A stretch of DNA of 64,000 nt from Calliopum simillimum. Lineage: Eukaryota > Arthropoda > Insecta > Diptera > Lauxaniidae. The translations under genes and the position numbers were made by a program. Under the pieces are notes generated by a model that made no database searches, was not told the DNA's origin, and saw nothing but the letters and a program-made list of their open reading frames with translations. Shown here one piece after another: positions 9,757 through 20,125 of this stretch. The number at the start of each line of letters is the position of its first letter. Positions within the stretch are counted from its first letter, which is position 1. The stretch covers positions 45,916,101-45,980,100 of the forward strand of contig OX638371.1 in assembly GCA_951812925.1 (NCBI GenBank). The letters run 5' to 3'.

Positions 9757-11052
9757 GGCTTTTTGTTCATAGCCTGGCGCCGTTTTTCTGATATTCATCG
9801 TCAAATGTCAACGCAGCTAAGCCTTTGCCAACAGCACCAGTAATCCTAAAAAAATTCATAGCATTTACAACTACTTTTTATATGTATTTTGTGAGCGAAA
9901 TGCTTGTTTATATACATACTTTAATACTGCACCACCAACTGTACGACCAAACAATGACTTTACACCTAAGACAAGACAATCAGCAAATCCTTCAGGTCCT
10001 TGTATAGCACCCTAAAATATGCATATCGTTTGTTTCTTATTCTGATAGCAAAAATATTTGTATTACAAAAGCATACCTGGAATGGTTCATAGAACAAATC
10101 TTCGACGCCTTTTTTAATTCCAACGACCAGGCTATATGGATTACTTAGCACATCAAGAAAAAATAAAAATTAGCCGAATTTTTTTGTGATATGTTAAATT
10201 GATTACTGAAGCTTCAAAGCACGTTTCTTTACTCAGAGATGCAATCCTGGTCCACACATTTAGTTTTGGATCATAGCATTCAGCTAAATCCAAACCCAAA
10301 CATCCGAAGTTATTGCGACCTCCAACAACATACAATTTTTCGTTTAAAATCGCAGCACTACAACTTCGTCGACTATCATGTGTTTGTTTTTGTATCATAC
10401 TTTTCTCCATCATCACCGCCCATCGCATATAAAAATCCTTTAAATGCAGCTACGGAAACATTTTGACGTTGTTTGGACATGGGCTTAACATTCCTTAAGT
10501 CTCTGCAAGAGATTTAGACAAATAACAGGCACGTCAAGTTTACAACCTCCAACTATAAAGATTTCATAGTCTATAATTGCAGTATCAAACAAAGAGCGAT
10601 TTTCCAAATTTTCCAACCACTCCATCCTCCCATAATCGTCATATTTCTCTGGTACAATATGGTACAGTATTTTTAATTCAGTACCTGTTATTATATTGCC
10701 ATTAAAAGTTGGTTAATTCTTTTCCTTGGTTTTCCCAAATTTGCATTTAACTGTTCGAGTGCCTGTCCCACATAATGTGCTGTGGTTTCCGAACTCAATT
10801 GATCCTGCGTATAGAACAGATATTCGCCTTCGAAGAAAGCCAAACGGAAGACAACATCATTAACATCAGTAAGTGTAGCGCCAACACCTTGTACCAGTGT
10901 AGATAAAATGCTTGGAAGCGCACTAATATCAGAACCAGCCATTGAGAAAGACATGTATTTTCAGTGGATCTACATATGTGTAAATTATCATAGAAATTCT
11001 TCTGTTCTTGCTGTAAATGTTGGTCCACCAACTCTGCAAGTGGTCTTTCCAT
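9757..11052 (-). pseudogene. Vps13: Vps13 upstream exons of the C-terminal region, interrupted and frameshifted
   Basis: Four minus-strand exons precede, in gene order, those at 4577-5324. About 10735-11052: [29 protein letters not shown], then [20 protein letters not shown] and [13 protein letters not shown]. About 10077-10160: [26 protein letters not shown], donor GTATGC. 9928-10012: [20 protein letters not shown] with AG acceptor. 9757-9845: ITGAVGKGLAALTFDDEYQ, with a base lost in an A run. The blocks form the VPS13 C-terminal amphipathic region. The last exon is truncated at the repeat at 8965-9756. The first two exons are separated by a Kelch-protein remnant. The first exon has two single-base frameshifts and is cut at 11052 by a LINE fragment. 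Confidence 0.9.
10153..10690 (-). pseudogene. Kelch-repeat protein fragment
   Basis: The minus strand encodes Kelch propeller blades: a segment ending IIDYEIFIVGG near 10560, then in another frame KPMSKQRQNVSVAAFKGFLY and AMGGDDGEKYD near 10410-10490, then RRSCSAAILNEKLYVVGGRN with AECYDPKLNVW near 10240-10370. The GG doublets and the Y-D-P...W pattern are diagnostic of Kelch blades, which usually form substrate-binding propellers of BTB-Kelch ubiquitin-ligase adaptors. No BTB domain is in view. Two frame breaks make it non-coding. It sits inside the Vps13 remnant in the same orientation, between blocks that are adjacent in VPS13 proteins, so it is a foreign insertion. Confidence 0.75.
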
Positions 11053-11945
11053 ATACTTTTGAGTGTATTAGGCCCATTCTGACTTATGCTTGTCCCGTTT
11101 GGAAAAATTGTGCAAATACTCATTTAAAACGACTTCAAATTATACAAAATAAAAATTTAAAAACAATTTTAGGTTTACCGCAAAGGTTTTCAACATCAGA
11201 GTTGCATACGATAGCGCATGAAAAAACGATTTCAAATGTCATTATTGATATGAGCCTGTAATTTTTTAATGAATGCAGGCTTTCAACCTACGCGCTTGTA
11301 CGGAGTTTACAATAAGCAGGTTTTTTGTTCCTCTATTTATTATAGTGGAACGAAAAACCTGACTTAATCATTTCTTTTAACTAGTGTTATTGTAATATTA
11401 TTATAGGTTTTTAACTATCATTTTCCTATAAATTTTATTCGTATTTAACTGTTAATCATTATTATTAAATTGAATTCATTTGCTGTAAAATCCATATGAT
11501 TAAATCTCAAAGTTTGTAACTATTAATAGCTTTGTTTGACGAACTTAGATCAGAGTAGAGCAGAGCAGAGTAGAGCAGCTTTTGAAAACTGTCATATGAC
11601 TTTTAGAGCAGGCTAGAGTAGAGTAGAGTAGGGCAGAGCAGAAATTTCGAAAAACACAAAACAAGCAATTTTGAGAAAATCAGCAAAAATTTAGAAATAT
11701 TTACATATTTTTATGTTAAAAATGAAATATGAATATCAAAATTGATGATAAATTTTAAAAATATTTATTTTGTTTTGATTTTTCTTATGAAAATTTGCTG
11801 CTCCAAGCTGCTCTACATAAAAACCTAGAGCAGAAAAGAGCAGCTTGGAGCAGACTCATCGAACACTTTTCAGAGTACTCTAGAGCAATCATCAAACAAA
11901 GCTAATGTAAATATTGTACCTATGATAGAAATAAACAACAACAAC
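11053..11945 (+). mobile_element. 5'-truncated LINE 3' end
   Basis: Starts inside RT coding sequence at the block IRPILTYACPVWKNCANTHL followed by KRLQIIQNKNLKTILGLPQ, the C-terminal end of Jockey/I-type RT proteins, and stops near 11261. A non-coding 3' region follows and ends in AATAAACAACAACAACA at about 11931-11945, an AAC-rich tail. The 3' region is split by a TA-flanked MITE at 11529-11902. 5' truncation is the usual outcome of target-primed reverse transcription. The insertion disrupts a Vps13 exon. Confidence 0.75.
11529..11902. mobile_element. TA-flanked MITE with AGAGCAG/AGAGTAG internal repeats
   Basis: Terminal inverted repeats GCTTTGTTTGACGA (left) and TCATCAAACAAAGC (right, one mismatch when inverted), each flanked by TA (11527-11528 and 11903-11904), matching a Tc1/mariner-type target duplication. 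Just inside each end is a run of AGAGCAG, AGAGTAG or GGAGCAG words on opposing strands. The 374-bp unit has no ORF. It is nested in the LINE 3' end at 11053-11945. Confidence 0.75.
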
Positions 11946-12596
11946 ATATCCAACCAAGCGTTTCCAACTTATTGTGGTTCTACTAAAACAACTTTTTACT
12001 TCATATTTTTTATTTTTTTTTTTTTAATTTCTTGGTGCCAACAATTGATTTTTAAATCCACTAAAATGATTAAAAAGTCATTTTTTAATTAAAAAAGCAA
12101 AGCACTCACTCAATTTTCACAACTTTTATTCAGATGCAATAGCTTGTTTATCTTTTTTTTTAAGTCAGCTGTCAAATTCAGTGGAAAATGGAAAAAAATG
12201 TCAACGCTTTATGGAAAATAGCGTTGCCACATGTTTTTTTTTTTTGTAAAAAATGTTTACGGAATTGGAAAAAATCAGCGTTTAGACTGGTTGTTTGCGC
12301 AAAATGTCAAAGATATGGGCAAGACTCGGCGTTGCCAGATGTTGTTTTTGTGCAAAATTTCAACGCTCTTGGAAAAACACAGCGTTGCAAACTGGTTATT
12401 TCTGAAAATGTCAACGATATTAAAATAAAAAAAGTATCCCTGCAGGAAGGGGAGTTTCCATACATAAAATATTCACTACTTCCAGTGCTCCTTCTCCGGG
12501 AGGGGAGAATGGAAACTCCCTTCAGATTTACGATAAGGCTCATTAAGAAGAAAATTAAATACAAGTTTAATTTTACTGCTTCTGACATTTACTGAC

Positions 12597-12690
12597 AGAA
12601 ATAAATCTATTTCGGCCGGTGGAAATGGGTAGGATTTAAAAATTTGATATAATTATCTCAGCACAGTTAAATCTTCGGTGGAAATAGGCT
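12597..12690. repeat. Decayed copy of a small foldback MITE (ends AATAGCCTGTTTCC)
   Basis: The right part, TTAAATCTTCGGTGGAAATAG followed by GCTAT, matches the right arm of the better copy at 59941-60058. The left part (AATAAATCTATTTCGGCC) is more eroded. Located inside the Harbinger element. Confidence 0.4.
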
Positions 12691-12997
12691 ATAAGATGTT
12701 GACGAAAAGATAATAATCACTATAAAAATAAGAAATAATTAAACATAAAATTCAATAAAAAGTTGGTATATATTACCGACTAAGTCCGGTAAGCGATTTG
12801 AATCTAAAAATAATCATAAATCAGGTTAAAGCCACTTTCTGGTTGCGACATTATCTCCATATAAAAATTTAAAAAAAAAAATATAGGTACAACAAAAAAA
12901 ACTTGTAATTTTCGATCGTTCTTCAAAATTGCTAAATAGCGTAGTCATTGAGATATCCAAACATAAATAGTTAAAAAAATGTTAACCATTTATTAAA

Positions 12998-14390
12998 ATG
13001 AGTGATATTGACTCATTAGAAGACGTTACCTTCTCAAGACTACTTGCAAATAGTAGTAGAAAGTCAAATCGAGAGGTTAGAAGTCGGGATAAATATGGCT
13101 TCTATTCCAGTGCAGTAAACATTCTGATCTCCAATAATCCGGAACTGTTCTTTAAATCGACAAGAATAAGCTATGAACATTTTAAAACTTAGCTCAATTT
13201 GATTGAGCCACTGTTGAGAAAGTGCTTTAGCCGAAAAGCTATAGAACAAGGGTGCTTAGCCGAAAAACTATAGAACAAGGGTGTCAGCGTTTTAAAATCA
13301 CTGAGCCAAACGCATGCAGCGCAGTCAGCGCAAAATTTTTCGCTTTTACAACAACTACAAATTCGAAGGGCAACAATCACAAAAACTATTTTTTGTTGTT
13401 TTTTTGTGGATCGCTTACAAAAACAATTGTATATAAAACAATTTTTAAAATTTCTGAGAACTAGAACACACAAAAATTTGGGGTATTCACTCGTTGATGC
13501 GTAATGTCCTTGCGTCGATGCGATTTGCGAAAGTTTGACATTTGTACATTGAACGTTCACGCGTTAGTGCGAAAAGACTTGCATTTTCGCAACTGCGCAT
13601 CAATGCGTCAGTACCCATATTGTTTGTTGTTTTTGATGCAACGTAGTCATTGTTGTTGTTTTATGTTGGTTTGAGTTCGATAATGTGTGTATGCAAAAAA
13701 ACAATAAAATCGCAAAATTTTGACTTGCTGAAAAAATAACAACAAAAAATATATCTGTGATTGTTGTACTGAAATATTCTTGTTGTTGTAGGTGAGCCAA
13801 AATTGGTTCACTTTGATCTGCGCTGACACCCTTGCTATAGAACCAGAACAGAGGCCCTATATTACATTGCAATAAGTACTGTAATTATGTCTGTTTATAT
13901 TAACTTTATTTATAATATGAATTGCAAGTTTTAGTTACTTAGCTCATAGATGTGTACTGCATGAGTTATCAATGAAATTAAGGATTGGTTTGGAATCATC
14001 TATATCCATTATTCTCGAATTTTGTGAGGTACGAAGGAATGTTTTGGGTAGTTTGCATATAATAATGTAATAATGGAGAATGGAAAGAAATCGCAAGTAA
14101 ATTTTTAGAGACTACGAAGTTGCAGAACTGTTTAGGAGCGCTTGATGGAAAACATATTCCGCCAACTTACTTTAATATTAAAATTCCTAGGCCTTATTAG
14201 CAGTATTCAACAGCAATTAGGTATAAATTCACTCTTGTCGATGTTGGCGCATACAGAAGTTAGAGATGGTGGTTTATTAAGAAATTCTACTTTTGGGAAA
14301 AAGATATTTGACAACGAACTTGCGGAAGATTTTCCCGGTTCAGACGTCATGTTTCATTACTATTTTGTTGCTGATGCAGCCTTATCGTAA
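12998..14390 (+). pseudogene. PIF/Harbinger DDE transposase, broken by a hAT MITE and frameshifts
   Basis: The N-terminal frame starts at 12998 (MSDIDSLEDVTFSRLLANSS). Near 13150 it reads FFKSTRISYEHFK, then a stop, then LNLIEPLLRKC; the frame continues beyond the nested MITE with EPEQRPYITLQ near 13843. The catalytic region begins with NCLGALDGKHIPP near 14128 (first Asp of the DDE triad). Two shifted frames then carry FTLVDVGAYRS and a block ending FPGSDVMFHYYFVADAALS near 14390. The order and the GALDGKHI motif identify the PIF/Harbinger class (human HARBI1 relatives). Several stops make it inactive. Confidence 0.75.
13276..13834. mobile_element. hAT-type MITE with 8-bp target duplication
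   Basis: Ends CAAGGGTGTCAGCG and CGCTGACACCCTTG are perfect 14-bp inverted repeats. Both are flanked by the same 8 bases, CTATAGAA (13268-13275 and 13835-13842), the hAT target length. The 559-bp interior has no transposase. It sits in the Harbinger transposase frame. Immediately upstream, the TSD plus the first bases of the MITE end are duplicated in tandem (13229-13275). Confidence 0.9.
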
Positions 14391-14814
14391 ATCTGTCTGG
14401 AAACTCCCTTTTCGAGAATATACTCACTCTCTAGAAGGAACACTTGCAACATGGATACTTTTTTTTTAAAATCGTTGACATTTTTACAAAAAAGCAATAT
14501 GCAACCGTGATATCTCTAATATAGTTGACATTTTGCATAATAAAACATTTCGCAGTGCTGAATTTTTCCAACATTATTGACATTTTTCCATTTTCTACTG
14601 GATTTTGACAGCCAACTTAAAAAAAATAAAGATAAACGATAAAGCAATAGCAATTGTATCTGAGTAAAATTTGTGAAAATTAAGTTAACTATATTTAATG
14701 TTTCGGCTTTTGAATTAAAAAAGTATTTTTGAATCATTCTAGTGGATTTTTTAAATCAAAAGTTGGCACCACTGCTTTGACAGAAACTAAAATAAAAAAA
14801 TAGTAACGCTTTAA

Positions 14815-15225
14815 ACACAATTGGAGCGTACGACGAATTTCGCCCGACGAATATTCGCTGTCAAAATTAAAACACAAAAGAGTATATGAAGTTGAACACA
14901 ACCGCACCGTACGACGAAATTCGCCCGACGAATATTCGTTACAATAGAACTAGTTTTAATTTTGCCGCCGGCGGCAACGATTTTTGGTAATGTCAAACTG
15001 GAAAAATACGTTTTAAATCAAAAATTTGCAGATTTCTTAGTAGAAATTCAAAGAATATGAGATTTTATTTAATTTTTATTTATTAAAATTGCCGCCCGAA
15101 AACATAAACAACAATTTAAAATAAAAACAACTATTGCCGTCGTCTCTCTGATTGTGTTTTACAGAACGAACTTCGTCGACGAATTTGTTTTGACAGCGAA
15201 TATTCGTCGTACGCTCCAATTGTGT
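14815..15225. mobile_element. MITE flanked by TTAA
   Basis: Inverted ends ACACAATTGGAGCGTACGAC (left) and the matching GTCGTACGCTCCAATTGTGT (right), each bordered by TTAA (14811-14814 and 15226-15229). TTAA duplication is typical of piggyBac and Kolobok elements; the ends do not start with the usual piggyBac CCC, so the superfamily is open. A second internal copy of the GTACGACGAAATTCGCCCGA motif lies near 14913. No ORF. Confidence 0.8.
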
Positions 15226-15239
15226 TTAAGCTATAAGGG

Positions 15240-15740
15240 TAATATCTTTGGCCTGGCCAAAAATTTAAATACCCTACACTGTATTCTTCAAATTTTGCTT
15301 GTACGGGAGGTGTCATGCAATCTTGTTCGAATTCACTAAGGTTTTGCTCAGATCTTTCATTAATTATTGCACCAACTATTCCATCTCTGCGAAATTTGGT
15401 TGGATTTGCTTGCACATCAGAAGTCAGTAATTTTTGCTAATATGGAAGGTCAAACGCCTTTTTGTTCCAACTCCGTATTTTAATCAGAGCTTGCAATAAA
15501 TGTTCTTAGTGTCTGAGAGAAATTTGGTTCGGTTATATCAAAAAACGCCTTCAGTATAGCATTTTTAAACTTTTGCTTATATGGGACGTGCCATGCCCAC
15601 TTGTACGAGTTTGTTTTGTTTTTGATCAGAGCTTGCAGTTAGCGTTCTTGGTGTCTGAGTGAAATTTTGTTCGGTTATATCAAAAAACGCTTTCAGTATA
15701 CCATATTTAAACTTTTGCTTATATGGGATGTGCCACGCCG
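15240..15740 (-). repeat. Dispersed fly repeat (GGGCGTGGC family), left part
   Basis: Reverse-oriented relative of 8965-9756, with repeated words TTTTGATCAGAGCTTGCAGT, GTGTCTGAG, AAAAAACGC and CTTTTGCTTATATGGGA in a period of roughly 120-130 bp. The last sub-repeat stops at GCCACGCCG (15740) and resumes at 18735 after the intervening CACAGTG-ended element. Confidence 0.75.
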
Positions 15741-15771
15741 CACAGTGGGAAAAAATGGAATAAATTCTCGC

Positions 15772-16384
15772 CACTCCACCATTTTGAGGGGGTGGGGGTA
15801 ATTTTTTTTTAAATCACTTCTTATATGCTATATTTTAAGATTTTGGTGAGAGATTTTTTAAATATTGGTGATAGCTGTTTTGAATGATTGAAACGTCCAC
15901 TAACCACCATTCTGAAATGACTAAATGACTGCTTTTAGTTATCTTTTCAGTTTGAGAATTAAGACCCTTTACCGCGTCAAGGTAGCAGTCGTCAAAGGAG
16001 TTTTAAAAGTTTTTTTGTATATTTTTGTATTTTTATTAATTTTTTTTTTTTTCATTTTCTATAATTTTAATTTTTTTTTTTTTTTTCATTAAAAATTTTT
16101 ATTTTTTTTAAAATTTTTTTTTTTGTATCTCAAGTTAGTTAGTTTCACAAAGCACTCTTTTCACGATTGATTTTTTTGAATAAACATTTTAGCTTCAGGT
16201 ATAAGTTCTGCTATAAATCTTCTGGTATAAATCTGTTTCTTCAGCATGGTGGTTAGTGGACGTTTCAATCATTCAAAACAGCTATAACCAATATTTCAAA
16301 AATCTCTCACCAAAATCTTAAAATAAAGCATATTTGAAGTGATTTAAAAAAAAATTACCCCCACCCCCTCAAAATGGTGGAGTG
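15772..16384. mobile_element. Foldback element inside the left end of the CACAGTG element
   Basis: Left arm CACTCCACCATTTTGAGGGG followed by GTGGGGGTAA and a T run; right arm is its mirror, ending CCCTCAAAATGGTGGAGTG. Further inside, ATTGAAACGTCCACTAACCA near 15888 mirrors TGGTTAGTGGACGTTTCAAT near 16251. The loop is T- and A-rich. No ORF. Just beyond the right end is CACATTGGGAAAAAAAATTG, which resembles the outer CACAGTGGGAAAAAATGG terminus. Confidence 0.75.
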
Positions 16385-18690
16385 TGACGACCACATTGGG
16401 AAAAAAAATTGGTAGTGTAGAACCTACTTTAAAAATTTGACGAAGTGAATGGTCCCAAGAAACGAGTATCGAAGAAATGACAAGCAATTGCATCCAAGTT
16501 CAATAAACGAAATAAAAAAACCAAAAAGGAAGGCATGAGGTTTTGGGTAACCAGCGGACATTTTCCGAATTCATCTTTCTTTCTGGATATAGCAGCGAAA
16601 CGAGTAAGGTGCAAATCATAAAGTAAGCACTAACTAATAAGTTTACACATCAAGTTAATAAAATCAAACATGTGGTATTACCATTGATACTCCAAAAAGT
16701 GAACACAACTTATCAAACCTTAAAAGCATCAAAAAGAAATAAGCTGCAGCAGAAAGTGATCATTTTTGAGAGCAGATGTGCTCCGGGTAAAATCCCATAC
16801 ATTTATTTGAAAGCCGCAATTAATGGCCAAAAGGCTGTAAGAAGTCTCAGATTCCAATTTTTGAGGACATCAAAACTAAGCCCACGATACATCGGTCTTA
16901 GAAAACAACAAATACAGCGGATCGTCCAGTATCAGATCCATTCTTGACCACTAAGTAAATTCATGCAACCGGAAAAGAACCAGCGGTGGAAACTATCACC
17001 AAGATTTCAATACTTCAAATACTGCAAGTTGTAGCCATAACCATTTGCATTTTTATGGTGTATTTGCTGTTACCAGCGCTGTCGCATGCTGATAATATTT
17101 GCTACACAGGGACGTTAAACCGTATGGATTTTTAAGGAAAGAGTAAGAACAATGAAAAATCGTGTTAATTTATCTTATTGTCTCTTGGAATATTTCAAAC
17201 CAAAGTTTATTTAGAATGTATTAGCATTAAAAAAAATAATGTAAAATTTATGATTACGCTGACAGTTTTGTTTAAAATCAAGAAAATCCTGTAAGTCTAA
17301 AGTACGGTATTTTAGTTTTATTTTTGCGTCACAGTCTTATAATTGATCCAGTTAGTTAGCTCCCACAATTCGACTTGAGGTCCTGGCAGGAATTTGGTAC
17401 CATAGTCCGACAGGGTTACGGGTGTCGACCAGTGAAGAAGAGCTAAAGTTATGTAAATTTTGGAAATAGAAAAAAAATGACAGTTGCGCCAAAGAAAAAG
17501 AAAATATCCGTGATTTCCATAAATCCCGCATTTAAGAAATAGAATTTTGTTTTGTAAAAGGATCAGTGAAGTATACAAAGATTTGTGTCCTATTGAAATA
17601 AGTTACAAGAAAAATAGTTGATTTGCAAACAAAATGTAAACAGAAGTAAGCTTAAATATTTGCAACTAGTTTCAGGCCAAGGCACAATTTGGAATATTTC
17701 TGTCTGTAAAGAAATCTAAAGTAAACGTAAGGAAAAAGGATAGATAAAAAAACAGAGAATGTGTAATTGGAAAATTATAACTACATAAAAAAAGAAAGAA
17801 TATTAGGTTTAATATAAAAGAAAAATTGATAAAGAAAGAAGAAAGTTAAATAATTAGAACATACTCTCGGTATATATATATATATTAATTAAGATTCTTA
17901 AATATTATCATCCTTTCTGTGCATATTTTATATTATTATTTAGTATAGTCGTTATGTGTGTTTCATAGTGTGTCTTTAAGTTCACTTAACCCACTTTGGG
18001 ACCTATAATAAAAATCTTTTAAAAATTTAATATGAAATAAATAATTTTAAAAAAAATAATTTTAAAAGAAATTAGTTAAAGAAGAAATCATGATCAGTAA
18101 TTAAGTGGAATTCTTTTTGTAAGTATTTCACAAAAATAAGAAGAAAGATAGTAATAATAGAAATATTTGTAATTGCTGTTAATATTGTCTATATCTATTT
18201 CATTTTACTTTTTTTTTCTATTGATCATCTGTGAAGTTTTTTTAGCGTATCATAATTTGCATATGTAATAAAAATGTCAATTTGTCTTAAATTGTGAAAG
18301 TGTTGTTCAATCATGATGGAGTAGGAGTAAAATTCTAAAGATTAAGGGTATGCAGTAAAGAGTATGTGGATTCGGGGCATACTTGAAAACAGATGGGCTT
18401 AAAGTACGCCAATGGTGACCCCACGGTCAAAGGGTGGGCCGCCCAGTGCATGATAAAATAAATGCACATTTGGAATTGAATTGAACTGCTGCCCATGTGG
18501 AAGTGTCGAATTGTTTTGTGTAAAGCAGTTTTTCATTCTTTCTCCATTTTCCTTTTCTTTTGAAGTCATCCAATGCACGCATTTTATATTTTTTGTAATG
18601 GGTCAGGAGTGCAACGGACCACCATTTTCCGACGAGCTAAGCCGAGCCAAGTCAGCGTGCAGCACTCACCACGAAAACCCGTGTTTATTA
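16385..18690. other. Interior of the CACAGTG element: no recognisable gene
   Basis: Holds only short open frames, the longest about 91 codons at 16672-16947 on the plus strand. That frame has no motif I know; it is lysine-rich and may be chance. 17740-18200 is A-rich. 18410-18660 is more GC-balanced, with no coding signature. A transposase could be hidden by decay, but none is visible. Confidence 0.4.
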
Positions 18691-18734
18691 CAGGAGTGGC
18701 GAGAATTTATTCCATTTTTTCCCACTGTGCGCCG

Positions 18735-19170
18735 TCTTGTTTTTGATCAGAGTTTGTAGTTACTGTTTTTAGTGTCTGAGTAATATTTGTTTCGGTTTTA
18801 TCAAAGAACGCTTTCAGCATACCATTTTGAAACTTTTGCTTATATGAAAGGTGTCATGCCCTCTTGTTGTTTTTGATCAGAGCTTGCAGTTACGGTCCTT
18901 AGTGCCTGCGTGAAATTTGGTTCGATTATTTTAAAAAACGATTTTAGTCTATCATTTTCAATCTTTTGCTTATATGGGAAGTGCCACGCCCTCTTGTCCG
19001 AGTTCACCTCAATTTTGTTTGGAGGTTGTACTTTTTATCCACAGTATCTGTGTGTATTTTGCTTGTGTTATCACAAATAATCCTCTTAATATTGCATTTT
19101 GCATCAGGCAAACAAACATAGCTATATCAACTTACTCAAGGGGTGTTGCTGATCAAGAATATATATACTT
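18735..19170 (-). repeat. Dispersed fly repeat (GGGCGTGGC family), right part
   Basis: Continues the array broken at 15740 with further TTTTTGATCAGAG, TTAGTGTCTGAG and CTTTTGCTTATATG units, and ends with TGCTGATCAAGAATATATAT at 19147, the mirror of the TTCTTGATCAGCG block seen in the forward copy at 9064. Confidence 0.7.
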
Positions 19171-19337
19171 TTCCATGTTTTCTAAATATTTGAATCTGTT
19201 TCACATTGATATTTTGTATTTTCAAAATATAATTTTATTCAAATATTTTTTCTCTTCCTAATAAAACTTCAACCGATTTGCATACTTTTGTGCTTGTATT
19301 TTTTTTTTTAAGAGGAAACGCCGACAGATTATATACT

Positions 19338-20125
19338 ATATATACTGATTTATGTCGATGACATAATAATCGCCACTGAAGAAATTATAGATTATATTCA
19401 ACAACATTTTCTAATTTCTGATCTTGGTAGTATTAAATTGTATTTGGGCATTGAAATCCTTCGGAATGATGATGGGATTATCTATATGAATCAAAAGTAT
19501 TACATCAATAAATTATTAAAAGAATATGGTTTAGGTGAAGCACATAAATATCTCTAAAATTCCTCTAGATCCTGGCTATTTAAAGAATTCTGAGAAAGAA
19601 GAACTTTTGGATCGTAACCATAAATATCGTAAGGCGTTCGGATTCGGATATTTCTGCAGCAGTTTCGATATATATGACGTAAGACTAGTAACCCAAGTAA
19701 AAGAGATTGGTTGAAGGTTAAAAGGGTGCTGAAGTACCTCAAAAGAACTCAAGTCTTTCAGTTGTGTGTTGGAACGAAAGCAGATTTTACCCTTACTGGA
19801 TTCTCTGATGACAATTGGGCAGGTGACATGAAGGATCAAAAATCCACCAGTCAATACATTTTTATGCTTGGTTCTGCCACAATAAGCTATTCCAGCCGCA
19901 AGCAAAACCAATGTTTCACTGTCTGTCGTCAACAAAAGCAGAACTGGTTGCACTTGCAGAAGCGCCGCAAGAAGCTGTTTGGCTGAAAACATTATTAAAT
20001 GATTTCGGATATACCAAAGTGGCTCAAAGATAATAGAATGCTACAAAATAAATCCATGAAGCAAGCACATCGATGTAAAATACTTTCACACTCAAGAAAT
20101 GATGCGGTCAGGAGCAATACAATTT
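19338..20125 (+). pseudogene. Ty1/copia reverse transcriptase-RNase H remnant
   Basis: Plus-strand frame with LIYVDDIIIATEE at 19345 (RT motif C, YVDD) and GSIKLYLGIEILRNDDG near 19430. After decay, RVLKYLKRTQ near 19725, FSDDNWAGDMKDQKSTSQYI near 19801 (RNase H start) and, in a shifted frame, STKAELVALAEAPQEAVWL near 19930; SKHIDVKY follows near 20060. The order is that of the Ty1/copia Pol C-terminus. The N-terminal Pol domains and LTRs are absent. Multiple frameshifts. It is unrelated in orientation to the copia element at 23429-56489. Confidence 0.8.

Larger units (their letters stand above)
12034..14770 (+). mobile_element. PIF/Harbinger DNA transposon, degenerate
   Basis: Long imperfect inverted ends: left GGTGCCAACAATTGATTT at 12034, right AAATCAAAAGTTGGCACC ending at 14770. 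Similarity continues inward (TCCACTAAAATGATT near 12056 mirrors AATCATTCTAGTGGA near 14733) for about 350 bp per side. The subterminal zones carry repeated AAAATGTCAACG and AGCGTTGCC-like words. The interior encodes a broken Harbinger-type transposase. A hAT MITE is inserted in the middle. I could not read a convincing 3-bp TSD. Confidence 0.75.
15741..18729. mobile_element. Probable Transib element (RAG-like termini CACAGTG), non-coding
   Basis: Ends CACAGTGGGAAAAAATGGAA (left) and TTCCATTTTTTCCCACTGTG (right) are perfect inverted repeats that extend to at least 37 bp. They are flanked on both sides by CGCCG (15736-15740 and 18730-18734). Transib transposons have CAC-starting heptamer-like termini and 5-bp GC-rich duplications, and are the relatives of the RAG1 recombinase; CACAGTG is identical to the V(D)J heptamer. 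The surrounding repeat becomes continuous when the 2,989-bp unit and one CGCCG are removed. I see no RAG1-like core in the interior, so it is non-autonomous, or its interior was replaced. A foldback sits just inside the left end. Confidence 0.65.

Noticed and set aside
5042..10012. Intact functional Vps13 gene with large introns
   Set aside because: One exon is truncated at 9757, foreign gene pieces lie on both strands, and frameshifts occur in most exons; pseudogene fits better, though assembly error cannot be fully excluded.
1..11945. One LINE split by an 8-kb insertion, with 5' part at 1-3018 and 3' part at 11053-11945
   Set aside because: The protein break points nearly meet, but no TSD joins 3018 to 11053 and the right fragment starts inside a Vps13 exon; two separate copies are simpler.
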